Position numbers and translations under genes: made by a program. From Rufibacter roseus (GTDB taxonomy: Bacteria > Bacteroidota > Bacteroidia > Cytophagales > Hymenobacteraceae): a stretch of DNA of 64,000 nt. Below, piece by piece: positions 24,955-33,137 of the stretch. The DNA is taken from NCBI RefSeq assembly GCF_001647285.1, contig NZ_LRML01000003.1:248001-312000 (forward strand). The letters are read 5' to 3'. A model generated the notes under the pieces. It was given only the letters and a program-made list of their open reading frames with translations, was not told where the DNA came from and ran no database searches. Numbering within the stretch: the first letter of the stretch is position 1; every line of letters starts with the position of its first letter.

Positions 24955-26193
24955 CTACGCTTCTTCCTGTATCTTTTGCTTTACCTTCTGCCGCAAATCT
25001 TCTATCAAGGCATGGTCTTCGGGGGCGGTATGGAAAACGTGCAGCTGGTCCAGTACTTTTTTCATCTCGGTTCTGAAAACACGGTCACTTTGCCCGTAAT
25101 CCCACATAGGAAGCAGCGTTTGCATAAATATGTCTCTGAAAGAATCTTCCACCGTTACAATACGCACCACCCCGTCTTCGTCTTTGATAAGCCGGTAGGC
25201 AAAGTTCCGAAGCCGGAAAGCCAATAGATCTACCAGCGCGTGCAGACTCAACACTGCCGTGCCTGGGTCATTGACACCCGGGCTCAGCGCTTTCAGAGCC
25301 ACCTCCACCAACTGTTTAAACCCATAATAGGGTGTGTTAGAGATAGACTCGCCTCTATAGAAATCTACCAGAAGCCTAATTTGCGCCTGTTGCTCATCAG
25401 TGACAGGTTTCAGAGAAGATACTTTCAGGAAGGGCACCCCCTCCAGAACATACGTGCCCACTGGGAAAACAAATCCTACACTTATGTCCTGCTCTTTGCA
25501 CAGGCGTAGCAGCTCTTTGCGGTCAAAGCCCTGAAAATAACCTGATGCCTCCGCCTTCAGCTCCTGCCCCTGCGTGAAGACCGGCACCCGTTCCATTGAC
25601 TCCTCCGCCAGGTGGCTGTTGTTTTCCAGCTCCCGCTTGGTCTCCTGGTGTATGCGGGCAATAATAGTTTCAAATTTGACTGACTGCGTGATGTAATGTA
25701 TAAAGTAAATGAACAGGAAAATATCTACCACTGTGAGCACAATGAGCAGGTACACACTCAGAGCCGGCACATAGATACCCGAATCAATGTCTCTAATGGT
25801 GCTGAGCAGAAACAGAGCGTACACAATGGTACCAATGTAAAACCCCAGTACGTACTGCTGAAACCGGTTGCCAATGAGGCTGCCCAACACACGGTTGCTC
25901 ATGTTAGAAGCTGCCTGATTGAGCAAGATCATGACCATGGAAAAGCTGAAGACAGTGAGAGACAGAATTCCGGCGGCAATGGTGGCGGCAATGGTTCGGG
26001 CGGTACTGGCATCTTTCAGGCTCAGGAAATCCCACTGGCTTTTGAGCTCTTTCCCGAATTCAGAGAAATCTAAGGTTAGCACTATGTAAGATAGAATCAG
26101 AAATACCAGCGCTATGACAGCGGGGTAAAAAGCAATGCTGTTCACCACCCTGTTGTAATACCGCCTAACTGTTTTCAGTAATTTTTTTCTCAT
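24955..26193 (-). CDS. DUF2254 family membrane protein
   Basis: A 412-residue predicted membrane protein of the DUF2254 family. Four hydrophobic helices (about 15-37, 62-88, 110-131, 137-160) are followed by a cytoplasmic domain with the conserved GVNDPGTA motif. The open frame runs further upstream, but the extension crosses a PAL-A copy; the ATG at 26193, giving MRKKLLKTVRRYYNRV, is the natural start. The function is unknown, and the family is widespread in bacteria. It is divergent from the M16 peptidase gene. Confidence 0.88.
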   Translation of the reverse strand: MRKKLLKTVRRYYNRVVNSIAFYPAVIALVFLILSYIVLTLDFSEFGKELKSQWDFLSLKDASTARTIAATIAAGILSLTVFSFSMVMILLNQAASNMSNRVLGSLIGNRFQQYVLGFYIGTIVYALFLLSTIRDIDSGIYVPALSVYLLIVLTVVDIFLFIYFIHYITQSVKFETIIARIHQETKRELENNSHLAEESMERVPVFTQGQELKAEASGYFQGFDRKELLRLCKEQDISVGFVFPVGTYVLEGVPFLKVSSLKPVTDEQQAQIRLLVDFYRGESISNTPYYGFKQLVEVALKALSPGVNDPGTAVLSLHALVDLLAFRLRNFAYRLIKDEDGVVRIVTVEDSFRDIFMQTLLPMWDYGQSDRVFRTEMKKVLDQLHVFHTAPEDHALIEDLRQKVKQKIQEEA

Positions 26194-26232
26194 ACAGTAC
26201 TTATACGGAGCAACTGCAGCTGGTTGGCTATT

Positions 26233-26271
26233 CTGTTTCAAGGCTCTTTTCCTGAAAACAGGCCTGAAACG
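26233..26271. repeat. PAL-A palindrome, copy 10
   Basis: CTGTTTCAAGGCTCTTTT faces AAAACAGGCCTGAAACG. It lies in a divergent intergenic region, so it cannot be a terminator for either neighbour. Confidence 0.7.
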
Positions 26272-26323
26272 CAACCTCCTCAATTCATAATTCCTAATTG
26301 CCAATTCTTAATTCTCCTCTCCG

Positions 26324-26331
26324 TACCTTTG
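26324..26331 (+). promoter_or_regulatory. -7 box for M16 peptidase gene
   Basis: TACCTTTG lies inside the longest open frame but upstream of the start favoured by family length, supporting the shorter protein. It is preceded by AATTCCTAATT-type repeats (26282-26315). Confidence 0.55.
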
Positions 26332-26402
26332 CAGGCTGTTTGCTCTTTTTTGGGAATGAAAGGCGCAGCAGAAGTGTTTTGCTTTTAAACGCAACTAAGA
26401 AA

Positions 26403-27644
26403 TTGACGAAATTACCTGATTACCATATCCATACCTTATCTAACGGCATAAGAGTGTTGCACAAGCAGGTGCCGCACACTAAAATTGCCCACTGCGGTTT
26501 CATGATGGACATTGGCTCCAGAGATGAGCTGCCCCACGAGCAGGGCCTGGCCCACTTTTGGGAGCACATGGCTTTTAAAGGAACACAGAAACGTAAGTCT
26601 TTCCACATCCTGAACCGACTGGAGGCCGTGGGCGGCGAACTGAATGCCTACACCACCAAAGAGAAGATCAGTTTCTATGCCTCGGTGCTGGAAAACCACT
26701 TTGAAAAAGCCTTCGAGCTGCTCACAGACATTACCTTTAACTCTACTTTTCCGGCCAAGGAAATTGAGAAAGAGCGTGGCGTGATTCTGGAAGAGATGGC
26801 TATGTACTTAGACACACCCGAAGACGCCATTATTGACGAATTCGATGACGTGGTGTTCAAAGACCATCCGCTGGGCAACAACATATTGGGCACCCGCGAG
26901 AGCGTAAGCGGCTTTACCCGTGAGAATTTTCAGGCTTTTATTGACCGTAACCTCAGCACCGACAAGCTGGTGTTCTGCTCGGTGAGTAACTGGCCTATTG
27001 AGCGGGTAGTGAAGCTGGCGGAGAAGTATTTAGGGCAGATACCCGAGAAAATTCAGCGCCGCGAGCGCCTTACGTTTGATCAGTACCAGCCTCAAAACAT
27101 CACAGTAGAAAAAGCGATTCAGCAGGCACACTGCGTGATTGGCTGCCCCGCCTACGCTCTGTCAGACCCCAGACGCCTCACCTTTTTTATGCTGGTGAAT
27201 ATTTTAGGTGGTCCTGGCATGAACTCCAGGTTGAACCTGGCCGTGCGCGAGAAGCATGGCCTGGTCTACACCATTGACGCCAACTATGCCACTTACATTG
27301 ACACCGGCCTGTTCGGGATTTATTTTGGAACAGAGAAGAAGCAGCTGAAACGTACCACAGGCTTAGTTCTGAAAGAGATGAAACTGCTTAGAGAAAAGCC
27401 AATGGGCAGTGTACAGTTGCACACCGCCAAAGAACAGCTGATGGGCCAGCTGGCCATGGCCGAAGAAAGTAACATGGGCTTTATGATGATGATGGGCAAA
27501 AGCATTCTGGACCTCAACCACATTGAAACCCTCAACGACATCTTTGAACAGATCCGTAAAATAGAAGCCAAAGACCTGCTCAATATTGCCAACGACACCC
27601 TCCGCGAAGAGAACCTGAGTTTCCTGCAGTACGTGCCGAATTAG
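26403..27644 (+). CDS. M16 family zinc metallopeptidase (pitrilysin/MPP type)
   Basis: A peptidase of about 413 residues with the inverted zinc motif HFWEH (His51, Glu54, His55) and the downstream third ligand in VGGELNAYTTKE. The C-terminal half carries the family's second domain (SRLNLAVREKHGLVYTIDANY). The length matches the short bacterial M16B peptidases related to mitochondrial processing peptidase. It has no signal peptide. No ATG fits: the frame opens upstream of the promoter, and the first sensible start is TTG at 26403, giving MTKLPDYHIHTLSNG. The start is therefore uncertain; the identity is secure. Confidence 0.9.
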   Translation: MTKLPDYHIHTLSNGIRVLHKQVPHTKIAHCGFMMDIGSRDELPHEQGLAHFWEHMAFKGTQKRKSFHILNRLEAVGGELNAYTTKEKISFYASVLENHFEKAFELLTDITFNSTFPAKEIEKERGVILEEMAMYLDTPEDAIIDEFDDVVFKDHPLGNNILGTRESVSGFTRENFQAFIDRNLSTDKLVFCSVSNWPIERVVKLAEKYLGQIPEKIQRRERLTFDQYQPQNITVEKAIQQAHCVIGCPAYALSDPRRLTFFMLVNILGGPGMNSRLNLAVREKHGLVYTIDANYATYIDTGLFGIYFGTEKKQLKRTTGLVLKEMKLLREKPMGSVQLHTAKEQLMGQLAMAEESNMGFMMMMGKSILDLNHIETLNDIFEQIRKIEAKDLLNIANDTLREENLSFLQYVPN

Positions 27645-27670
27645 GAATTAAGAATTAAAGATTAGGAATA

Positions 27671-27720
27671 GCCTTCTGTTTTAGGCCTGTTTTTGGAAAA
27701 GCAGGCCTAAAACAGAAGGC
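27671..27720. repeat. PAL-A palindrome, copy 11 (extended stem)
   Basis: GCCTTCTGTTTTAGGCCTG faces CAGGCCTAAAACAGAAGGC: a 19-bp perfect stem across a short TTTTTGGAAAAG apex. TTTTTT follows about 5 nt later, so this copy probably ends the M16 transcript. Confidence 0.85.
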
Positions 27721-27756
27721 TAATTTTTTCTATTGGTTCAGAAAAAAGGATTAATG

Positions 27757-27831
27757 GCATTGCAGATACTCCCCCTTTGAAGGGGGCGAAGGGGGATGTT
27801 TACACAAGCAGATCTACGCATTCCTGATCCT
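27757..27831. repeat. PAL-C long inverted repeat, left arm
   Basis: This 75-bp segment reads GATACTCCCCCTTTGAAG, GGGGGCGAAGGGGGATG, TTTACAC and finally CGCATTCCTGATCC. It recurs inverted at 29491-29565, on the far side of the aminotransferase gene, at about 80% identity by eye. Confidence 0.75.
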
Positions 27832-27915
27832 TCTCTTTTACGGTCATCCCGAGCAGCGCCGAGAGATCTAACGAAGGCCACCTATAGCAGAATAAAATGC
27901 GTTAGCCACCGCAAA

Positions 27916-27935
27916 GGACAGGTCGCGACCTGTCC
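27916..27935. repeat. Perfect 20-bp palindrome
   Basis: GGACAGGTCG is followed by its exact inverse. It sits in the spacer downstream of the aminotransferase gene, with no T tract. The surrounding spacer 27645-27992 shows no gene. Confidence 0.6.
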
Positions 27936-27992
27936 GTACACTTCTGTTAGTTTAATTAAATTCATTCTCCGCGTGAGCGTGTTGTAGGCAAC

Positions 27993-29204
27993 CTACTGCT
28001 GCCGGTAGTCTTGCAGGAAAAGGGCCAATTTATCCAGTGTCTCGTCCAGCTCTACTACTGTAGGCAGATACACTACTCTAAAATGGTCTTGCTTTGGCCA
28101 GTTGAATCCGGTGCCCTGCACCAGCAGCACGTGCTGATCTACCAGGAAATCCAGCACAAACTGCTCATCGCGCTTTATATTGAATTTTTTGACATCAATC
28201 TTCGGGAACATATAAAAGGCACCCGTTGGCTTTACGCAGGTGATGCCTTCAATGGAGGTAAGCTTTTGGTAGCAAGCCTCGCGCTGTTTGTATAGTCGGC
28301 CCTGCGGCAAAATCAGCTCATTAATACTTTGGTAACCACCTAGTGCGGTTTGTATGGCAAATTGGGCGGGGGCGTTGCTGCAAAGGCGCATGCTGGCTAA
28401 GGCATTCAGTCCCTCAATGTATGAGGCCGCCATTCGTTTGTTTCCGCTCATCACTACCCAACCCGCTCTAAACCCAGCCGCGCGGTAATTTTTAGACAAG
28501 CCGCTAAAGGTCAGGCAAAGGGTGTCTGGGGCAAAGGCCGCCGTAGAATGATGCTCCACGCCATCGTAGAGAATCTTGTCATAGATCTCGTCTGAGAACA
28601 GAATCAGTTTATGCCGCTCAGCCAATTGCGCCAGCTGCTGCAGTACCTCTTTAGGGTAAACCGCTCCGGTGGGGTTGTTGGGGTTAATAATGACCAAACC
28701 TTTGGTGCGGTCGGTGATTTTGCTTTCGATATCCTTTAGGTCAGGGTACCAATCAGAAGCTTCATCGCAGAGGTAATGCACCGCTTTACCGCCTGAAAGA
28801 TTTACTGCGGCTGTCCAGAGCGGGTAATCTGGGGCCGGAATTAAAATTTCATCGTTGTCGTTCAGCAAGGCCTGCATGCTGAGCAAGATCAGTTCACTTA
28901 CGCCGTTGCCAATAATAATGTCATCTACCTGCACATCGGGCAGCTGTTTGCTTTGGCTGTAGTGCATGATCGCCTTTCGGGCAGCGAAAAGACCCTTTGA
29001 GTCTGTGTAGCCTTGCGCATTGCGCAGGTTCACGATCATGTCGTGCACAATCTCATCTGGGGTGTCAAACCCAAACGGAGCCGGATTGCCTATGTTCAGG
29101 CGTGTGATTTTATACCCCTGCTTTTCGAGATCTACGGCCTTCTCAAAGATGGGCCCGCGTATTTCATAGAACACGTTGTCTAACCGACTGCTCTTCTGTA
29201 TCAT
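27993..29204 (-). CDS. Pyridoxal-phosphate aminotransferase, AlaA-like
   Basis: A 403-residue class I/II aminotransferase, probably transferring amino groups between glutamate and pyruvate (AlaA type). Evidence includes LNIGNPAPFGFDTP at the N-terminus, the cofactor-binding NPNNPTGAVY and SDEIYDKILYDG, the Schiff-base lysine in SGLSKNYRAAGFRAGW, and the C-terminal FRVVYLPT arginine region. The protein is full length and cytoplasmic. It is a single gene enclosed between the two arms of a long inverted repeat. A CTTCAA-CTA-TTGAAG palindrome touches its start codon (29205-29219). Confidence 0.93.
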   Translation of the reverse strand: MIQKSSRLDNVFYEIRGPIFEKAVDLEKQGYKITRLNIGNPAPFGFDTPDEIVHDMIVNLRNAQGYTDSKGLFAARKAIMHYSQSKQLPDVQVDDIIIGNGVSELILLSMQALLNDNDEILIPAPDYPLWTAAVNLSGGKAVHYLCDEASDWYPDLKDIESKITDRTKGLVIINPNNPTGAVYPKEVLQQLAQLAERHKLILFSDEIYDKILYDGVEHHSTAAFAPDTLCLTFSGLSKNYRAAGFRAGWVVMSGNKRMAASYIEGLNALASMRLCSNAPAQFAIQTALGGYQSINELILPQGRLYKQREACYQKLTSIEGITCVKPTGAFYMFPKIDVKKFNIKRDEQFVLDFLVDQHVLLVQGTGFNWPKQDHFRVVYLPTVVELDETLDKLALFLQDYRQQ

Positions 29205-29254
29205 GCTTCAACTATTGAAGCGCTAAATATAAAGGCTAAAGTTTTCTGTTTAAG

Positions 29255-29293
29255 CTGTTTTAGCCTTGTTTTTAGAAAAGCAGCTGTAAAACG
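29255..29293. repeat. PAL-A palindrome, copy 12
   Basis: CTGTTTTAGCCTTG faces GCAGCTGTAAAACG. The outer arms are kept and the core pairs imperfectly. It lies upstream of the aminotransferase start. Confidence 0.6.
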
Positions 29294-29490
29294 GTTGTTC
29301 GGTTGGCAGATCTGGATTTGAGGAAACAGGAAGGCCTTGGCAGCAATGGTAGGGACAGGTAGGGATCTGTTCGGATGCAGTGCCCGATGTATCACCAGTT
29401 GCTAAGAGTTACTTCGTTAGATCCTTCGGTAGCTACACTAGCTCTTTTCGGCTCCCGCCTCAAGAATGCCCAAGACGACTGAGAAGAGAT

Positions 29491-29565
29491 GGGATCAGGA
29501 ATGCGTGAACCGGCAGGTGTAAACATTCCCCTTCGCCCCCTTCTAAGGGGGAGTATCTGATATGC
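29491..29565. repeat. PAL-C long inverted repeat, right arm
   Basis: It reads GGGATCAGGAATGCG, GTGTAAACATTCCCC, then CTTCTAAGGGGGAGTATC. This is the inverse of 27757-27831, with mostly single-base differences. Confidence 0.75.
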
Positions 29566-29579
29566 TTAGTTTCTCCGCT

Positions 29580-29707
29580 GTTCGGGATTTGCAATCTCGA
29601 ACTTGGGTATTCTGCGGATTTGCAATCCGCGGCTTTCCCGTTCAATGGCGCAGCAACGGGGATTACAAATCCCCTGAATACCCGCTTCCGGATTGCAAAT
29701 CCGGAAG
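29580..29707. repeat. Array of four GGATTTGCAATCC-type hairpins
   Basis: Hairpins lie at 29580-29602 (GTTCGGGATT), 29614-29630 (GCGGATT), 29658-29674 (GGGGATT) and 29685-29707 (CTTCCGGATT), each closed by its own inverse across a central GCAA or ACAA. An outer pair, GGGTATTC and GAATACCC, encloses the middle two. The stem-specific flanks differ between units. Confidence 0.7.
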
Positions 29708-29742
29708 AGCAACTTCTTGTGGTGAGAACTTAACAGCCCTAT

Positions 29743-29769
29743 CCTTCAAAGGGGGAGTATCTGATATGA
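29743..29769. repeat. PAL-C partial third copy
   Basis: CCTTCAAAGGGGGAGTATC then TGATATG repeats the end of the right arm, in the same orientation, about 200 bp away. Confidence 0.65.
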
Positions 29770-30089
29770 TTAGTCCTTATAGATAACTAGAGGCGGTTCT
29801 GTTGCATAAAAAGCTTCGTTACTATGTAACGGCGTTATACTTTCGGCTTATTTTTTCAAAAACAGCACCAATGGAGACTAGTTAGCAAGTCACGGAAGTA
29901 ACTCCCGCCCCATAGAATGGGATAGTACCTTTAATTTTTATTCTACTGAAAAGCAGGCTCACCCCTTTCCCTGTGAGGAGGGGAGTTTTACTTCGTTGCG
30001 GATGTTTTCGTTACTGGTACTAATCTTCTCGGCAAGAGTTGAAATTACAACTGGTCAGCGGCTGAACGGAAGGAAAGCTTTGTAGTTAA

Positions 30090-30124
30090 AAAGCCTCACT
30101 GGTTAAAATCAGTGAGGCCTTTTC
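30090..30124. terminator. Bidirectional terminator hairpin
   Basis: AAAAAGCCTCACTG faces CAGTGAGGCCTTTT. It sits just past the stop of the minus-strand transglutaminase-like gene, next to a PAL-A copy. Confidence 0.7.
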
Positions 30125-30165
30125 TGCTTTTTAGGGCTGTTTTTCTAAAACTAAGGTAAAAACAG
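30125..30165. repeat. PAL-A palindrome, copy 13 (degenerate)
   Basis: CTGCTTTTTAGGGCTG faces CTAAGGTAAAAACAG. It ends 1 bp from the stop codon of the next gene. Confidence 0.55.
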
Positions 30166-30166
30166 A

Positions 30167-31084
30167 CTACATATCTTCTTCACCCCCAGATCCGTCTTCA
30201 GGATCTCCACTTTCTCCTTCTGAACCATCTTCAGCACCAGGAGCTGGTTCATCGGCTAGCGCGTCTAGTAAGCGCTCTATCTCGGTGGCTTTTTCAGGAT
30301 CGTTGAGTTTCTCGTAGGAGAGCGAGAGGTTACGGAGAGCGCGGCGCACGATGTCTATTGGTGCGCAGGGCTCGTAAAAAATGTCAATTGGGTGCAGGTT
30401 CAACTGCTGAATGTAGTTATCAATGTCGCTCTTGGTCAGGATGAGGCCACGGTTGTACACGTTAATGTAGAACTGCGGCAAAATGTCTCCTTTGAACGTG
30501 AGCACGAACAGGTTAGGCAAGTTTACTCCGTATATGGGCAATCCCAACTTCTGTGCCAGCAGCATATAAATCACACAAAGTGTCAGCGGATTGCCGCGCT
30601 TACTCTCCAATACCTGACTCAGCATGGAGTTGCCCGGAGCATGAAAATTCTTGGTATTAGCTGAGAAGTGGTGCAGTTTGAACAAAACGTGGTTCAACGA
30701 TTTCACCTGATCATACGGGTGCATCTCGGGCCGAACGTTTACCCACGCCTCATAGAAAAGCTCTGCAATGGTTTGTTTGATCTTTTCCAGGCTGACATCG
30801 GGGTACTGGTAGGTATTGATGAGCCACATGCCGTAAAGCAAGTCTTCGGCCCCTTCTTCTTTCCAGCCTTTCATACGCCGGAGCAGTGCCTCGTACTGTA
30901 GGTCATGAATCAGGTCTTCCAGCTTTTTCTGATGCTCCGGATTCAGACTTTCTTCCCAGGCCTCCTCTAAAAAGGGCGTGATAGACTCGCCCAGGTCTAC
31001 AATTTTTTGATGTACATGCGCCACCACATCCGGGTCTTCATCATCCAGCAACGAGATCAGCGCCTTTATTTCTTTGTTGGTCAA
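30167..31084 (-). CDS. Transglutaminase-like (SirB1/Transglut_core2) protein
   Basis: A 305-residue cytoplasmic protein with the transglutaminase-like core seen in SirB1-type proteins: SMLSQVLESKRGNPLTLCVIYMLLAQKLGLPIYGVNLP contains the conserved Cys environment, followed by QFYINVYNRG. The N-terminus resembles helical repeats (KEIKALISLLDDEDPDVVAHV), as in HEAT-like folds. The C-terminal 30 residues are a Gly/Glu/Asp tail. Catalytic activity is unproven in this group. The start is TTG; an in-frame stop lies two codons upstream, so no longer form is possible. Confidence 0.85.
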   Translation of the reverse strand: MTNKEIKALISLLDDEDPDVVAHVHQKIVDLGESITPFLEEAWEESLNPEHQKKLEDLIHDLQYEALLRRMKGWKEEGAEDLLYGMWLINTYQYPDVSLEKIKQTIAELFYEAWVNVRPEMHPYDQVKSLNHVLFKLHHFSANTKNFHAPGNSMLSQVLESKRGNPLTLCVIYMLLAQKLGLPIYGVNLPNLFVLTFKGDILPQFYINVYNRGLILTKSDIDNYIQQLNLHPIDIFYEPCAPIDIVRRALRNLSLSYEKLNDPEKATEIERLLDALADEPAPGAEDGSEGESGDPEDGSGGEEDM

Positions 31085-31222
31085 AACTTATTTTAATTAA
31101 GAATTTAAAATTAGGAATTAAGAATTGAATACGTTTCTCCTTTACGTAAAAATGCACTCCCTTTGCCACAAATTCCATAACCATTCCTAAAAATGTCATT
31201 GGCAAGACGGACAAGAAAAAAT

Positions 31223-31268
31223 AATTCCTAATTCCTAATTCCTAATTCCTAATTCCTAATTCCTAATT
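31223..31268. repeat. Tandem heptamer array (ATTCCTA)n
   Basis: About 6.5 perfect copies of the 7-bp unit ATTCCTA. Related AATTCCTAATT or AATTCTTAATT runs occur at 26282-26315, 27642-27668, 31099-31126 and 37897-37929, always between genes. Confidence 0.85.
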
Positions 31269-31274
31269 AAAATA

Positions 31275-32903
31275 TCACGTTTGTATCACCCCCACATTAA
31301 ATTGCTTGGTGATAGGTGCATGATTGGCGGCTTCTATGCCCATGGAGATGACTTTGCGGGTCTCAAGTGGATCAATGATGCCGTCTACCCACAGACGGGA
31401 AGCGGCGTAGTAAGGGCTTAGCTGTTCGTTATAGCGGGCTGTGATCTTGTCTAATAATTCTTTCTCGGCTTCGGGCGTAATTTCCTCTCCTTTGGCCTTT
31501 AGCGAAGCTACCTGAATCTGGAGCAGGGTTTTCGCCGCGGAGGCACCACTCATAACGGCAATTTGGGCAGTGGGCCAGGCATAAATGAGGCGTGGGTCAT
31601 ACGCTTTGCCGCACATGGCATAGTTGCCCGCACCGTAGCTGTTGCCCACAATAATGGTGAATTTAGGCACCACAGAATTGCTCATGGCGTTTACCAGCTT
31701 GGCTCCGTCTTTGATGATGCCCCCATGCTCGGCCTTACTGCCCACCATAAACCCACTCACATCCTGCAAGAACACCAACGGGATCTTCTTTTGATTGCAG
31801 TTCATGATGAACCGTGCGGCTTTGTCAGCGGAGTCAGAGTAAATAACCCCACCCATCTGCATTTCACCTTTTTTGCTCTTGACAATCTTGCGCTGGTTTG
31901 CCACAATGCCTACGGCCCAACCGTCTATGCGCGCCAGGCCGCAGATCAGGCTTTGCCCGTAAAGGTCTTTGTAAGGTTCAAACTCAGAATTATCTACCAA
32001 ACGCAAGATAATGTCCATCATGTCATAGGGCTTCACTCGGTCTTGGGGCAAGAGGCCGTAGATTTCCTGAGGGTCAAGTTTCGGCTCCGCTGGTTCTGCT
32101 CTGTTAAAACCTGCCTTAGGGTTGTCGCCCATTTTATCGAAGATGTTCCGGATATGATCGAGACATTCCTGGTCAGTCTCGAATTTGTAATCGGTGACAC
32201 CTGATATTTCTGAATGGGTAGAGGCTCCGCCCAAGGTTTCGTTGTCAATGGTTTCACCTATGGCAGCTTTGACTAAGTAAGAGCCTGCCAGAAAGATAGA
32301 GCCTGTTCCTTCTACAATCATCGCCTCGTCGCTCATGATGGGCAAATAAGCTCCACCCGCCACGCAAGAACCCATAATGGCCGAAATCTGCACAATACCT
32401 TCAGAACTCATAATGGCGTTGTTGCGGAACATGCGTCCAAAGTGTTCTTTATCAGGGAAAATTTCGTCTTGCATGGGCAGGAATACGCCGGCACTGTCTA
32501 CCAGATAAATAACCGGCAGGCGGTTTTCTATGGCTATTTCCTGGGCTCGCAGGTTTTTCTTGGCGGTAATCGGAAACCAGGCCCCTGCTTTCACGGTGGC
32601 ATCATTGGCAATAACCATGCACTGGCGGCCTTTCACGTAGCCAATACCGGCTACCACGCCACCACTAGGGCAGCCGCCGTACTCTTTATACATCCCTTCT
32701 CCGGCAAAGGCGGCTATTTCAAGAAACTCAGAATCATCATCTAACAAATACTTAATCCGTTCGCGGGCGGTCAGTTTTCCTTTCTCGTGCTGTTTGGCTA
32801 TGGCCTTTTCGCCGCCACCAAGGGCTACTTTCTGGTGCTTGCTTTTCAGCTGGAAACAGAGCTGCTTTAGTGCGTCTTCGTTTTTGTTGAATTCTATGTC
32901 CAT
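31275..32903 (-). CDS. Acyl-CoA carboxylase, carboxyltransferase (beta) subunit
   Basis: A 542-residue carboxyltransferase subunit of a biotin-dependent acyl-CoA carboxylase, most like methylcrotonyl-CoA or propionyl-CoA carboxylase beta. It transfers carboxyl from carboxybiotin to an acyl-CoA. The two crotonase-like halves are clear: GKLTARERIKYLLDD, GGCPSGGVVAGIG and VDSAGVFLPMQDE in the N-half; DVSGFMVGSKAEHGGIIKDGAK and NSYGAGNYAMCG in the C-half. The alpha (biotin carboxylase) subunit is not adjacent. A TATATTTG box about 90 nt upstream is the likely promoter. The exact substrate (leucine or odd-chain breakdown) is not decided by inspection. Confidence 0.92.
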   Translation of the reverse strand: MDIEFNKNEDALKQLCFQLKSKHQKVALGGGEKAIAKQHEKGKLTARERIKYLLDDDSEFLEIAAFAGEGMYKEYGGCPSGGVVAGIGYVKGRQCMVIANDATVKAGAWFPITAKKNLRAQEIAIENRLPVIYLVDSAGVFLPMQDEIFPDKEHFGRMFRNNAIMSSEGIVQISAIMGSCVAGGAYLPIMSDEAMIVEGTGSIFLAGSYLVKAAIGETIDNETLGGASTHSEISGVTDYKFETDQECLDHIRNIFDKMGDNPKAGFNRAEPAEPKLDPQEIYGLLPQDRVKPYDMMDIILRLVDNSEFEPYKDLYGQSLICGLARIDGWAVGIVANQRKIVKSKKGEMQMGGVIYSDSADKAARFIMNCNQKKIPLVFLQDVSGFMVGSKAEHGGIIKDGAKLVNAMSNSVVPKFTIIVGNSYGAGNYAMCGKAYDPRLIYAWPTAQIAVMSGASAAKTLLQIQVASLKAKGEEITPEAEKELLDKITARYNEQLSPYYAASRLWVDGIIDPLETRKVISMGIEAANHAPITKQFNVGVIQT

Positions 32904-32994
32904 GCGAAGAATCAGTGTGTGAATGTTAGTATGAGTGAATGCGTGATTACTGGGTACAACGGTTTTACCCTTTCTACCCGCATACGGTATCAGA

Positions 32995-33002
32995 CAAATA
33001 TA
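32995..33002 (-). promoter_or_regulatory. -7 box for acyl-CoA carboxylase gene
   Basis: TATATTTG on the minus strand, about 91 nt before the ATG. The -33 region reads GTTAGG rather than a clean TTG. Confidence 0.5.
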
Positions 33003-33064
33003 GTAAAAACTCAGATTTTACCTAACGTTTGTTAGGCAATCAATCCTTCAAACGGCAGAAATGA

Positions 33065-33112
33065 AAAAGCGTTTTGGGCCTGCTTTCAGAAAAACAAGCC
33101 CAAAACGCTTTT
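33065..33112. terminator. Terminator-like PAL-A copy 14 (extended stem)
   Basis: AAAAGCGTTTTGGGCC faces AGCCCAAAACGCTTTT, a long stem with T tracts on either strand. It lies 25 bp past the stop of the minus-strand mlaD-like gene and probably ends that operon. Confidence 0.8.
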
Positions 33113-33137
33113 GCTGCCATAAAACCAATGGCTTCTA

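Larger units (their letters stand above)
29205..30166. other. Long gene-free, repeat-packed spacer
   Basis: About 960 bp with no credible gene; short ORFs here are translations of repeats. It holds a PAL-A copy, a segment like the dispersed TTAGATCC/CGGCTCCCGC repeats of this family (29415-29460), the right arm of PAL-C, an array of four GGATTTGCAATCC hairpins, a third partial PAL-C copy, a T-tracted terminator and another PAL-A copy. Confidence 0.7.

Noticed and set aside
26194-26304. Longer N-terminus for the DUF2254 protein
   Set aside because: The extra 37 codons run through PAL-A copy 10 and have an unnatural basic composition.
29460-29786. Two short ORFs on opposite strands
   Set aside because: Both are translations of PAL-C and the GGATTTGCAATCC hairpin array; they show no protein features.
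31223-31268. CRISPR array
   Set aside because: A contiguous 7-bp tandem repeat has no spacers. The hairpin arrays at 29580 and 47415 also lack the repeat-spacer regularity, and no cas genes are present.
31563-32204. 213-residue plus-strand ORF
   Set aside because: It is antisense to the acyl-CoA carboxylase subunit, which is complete and well conserved.
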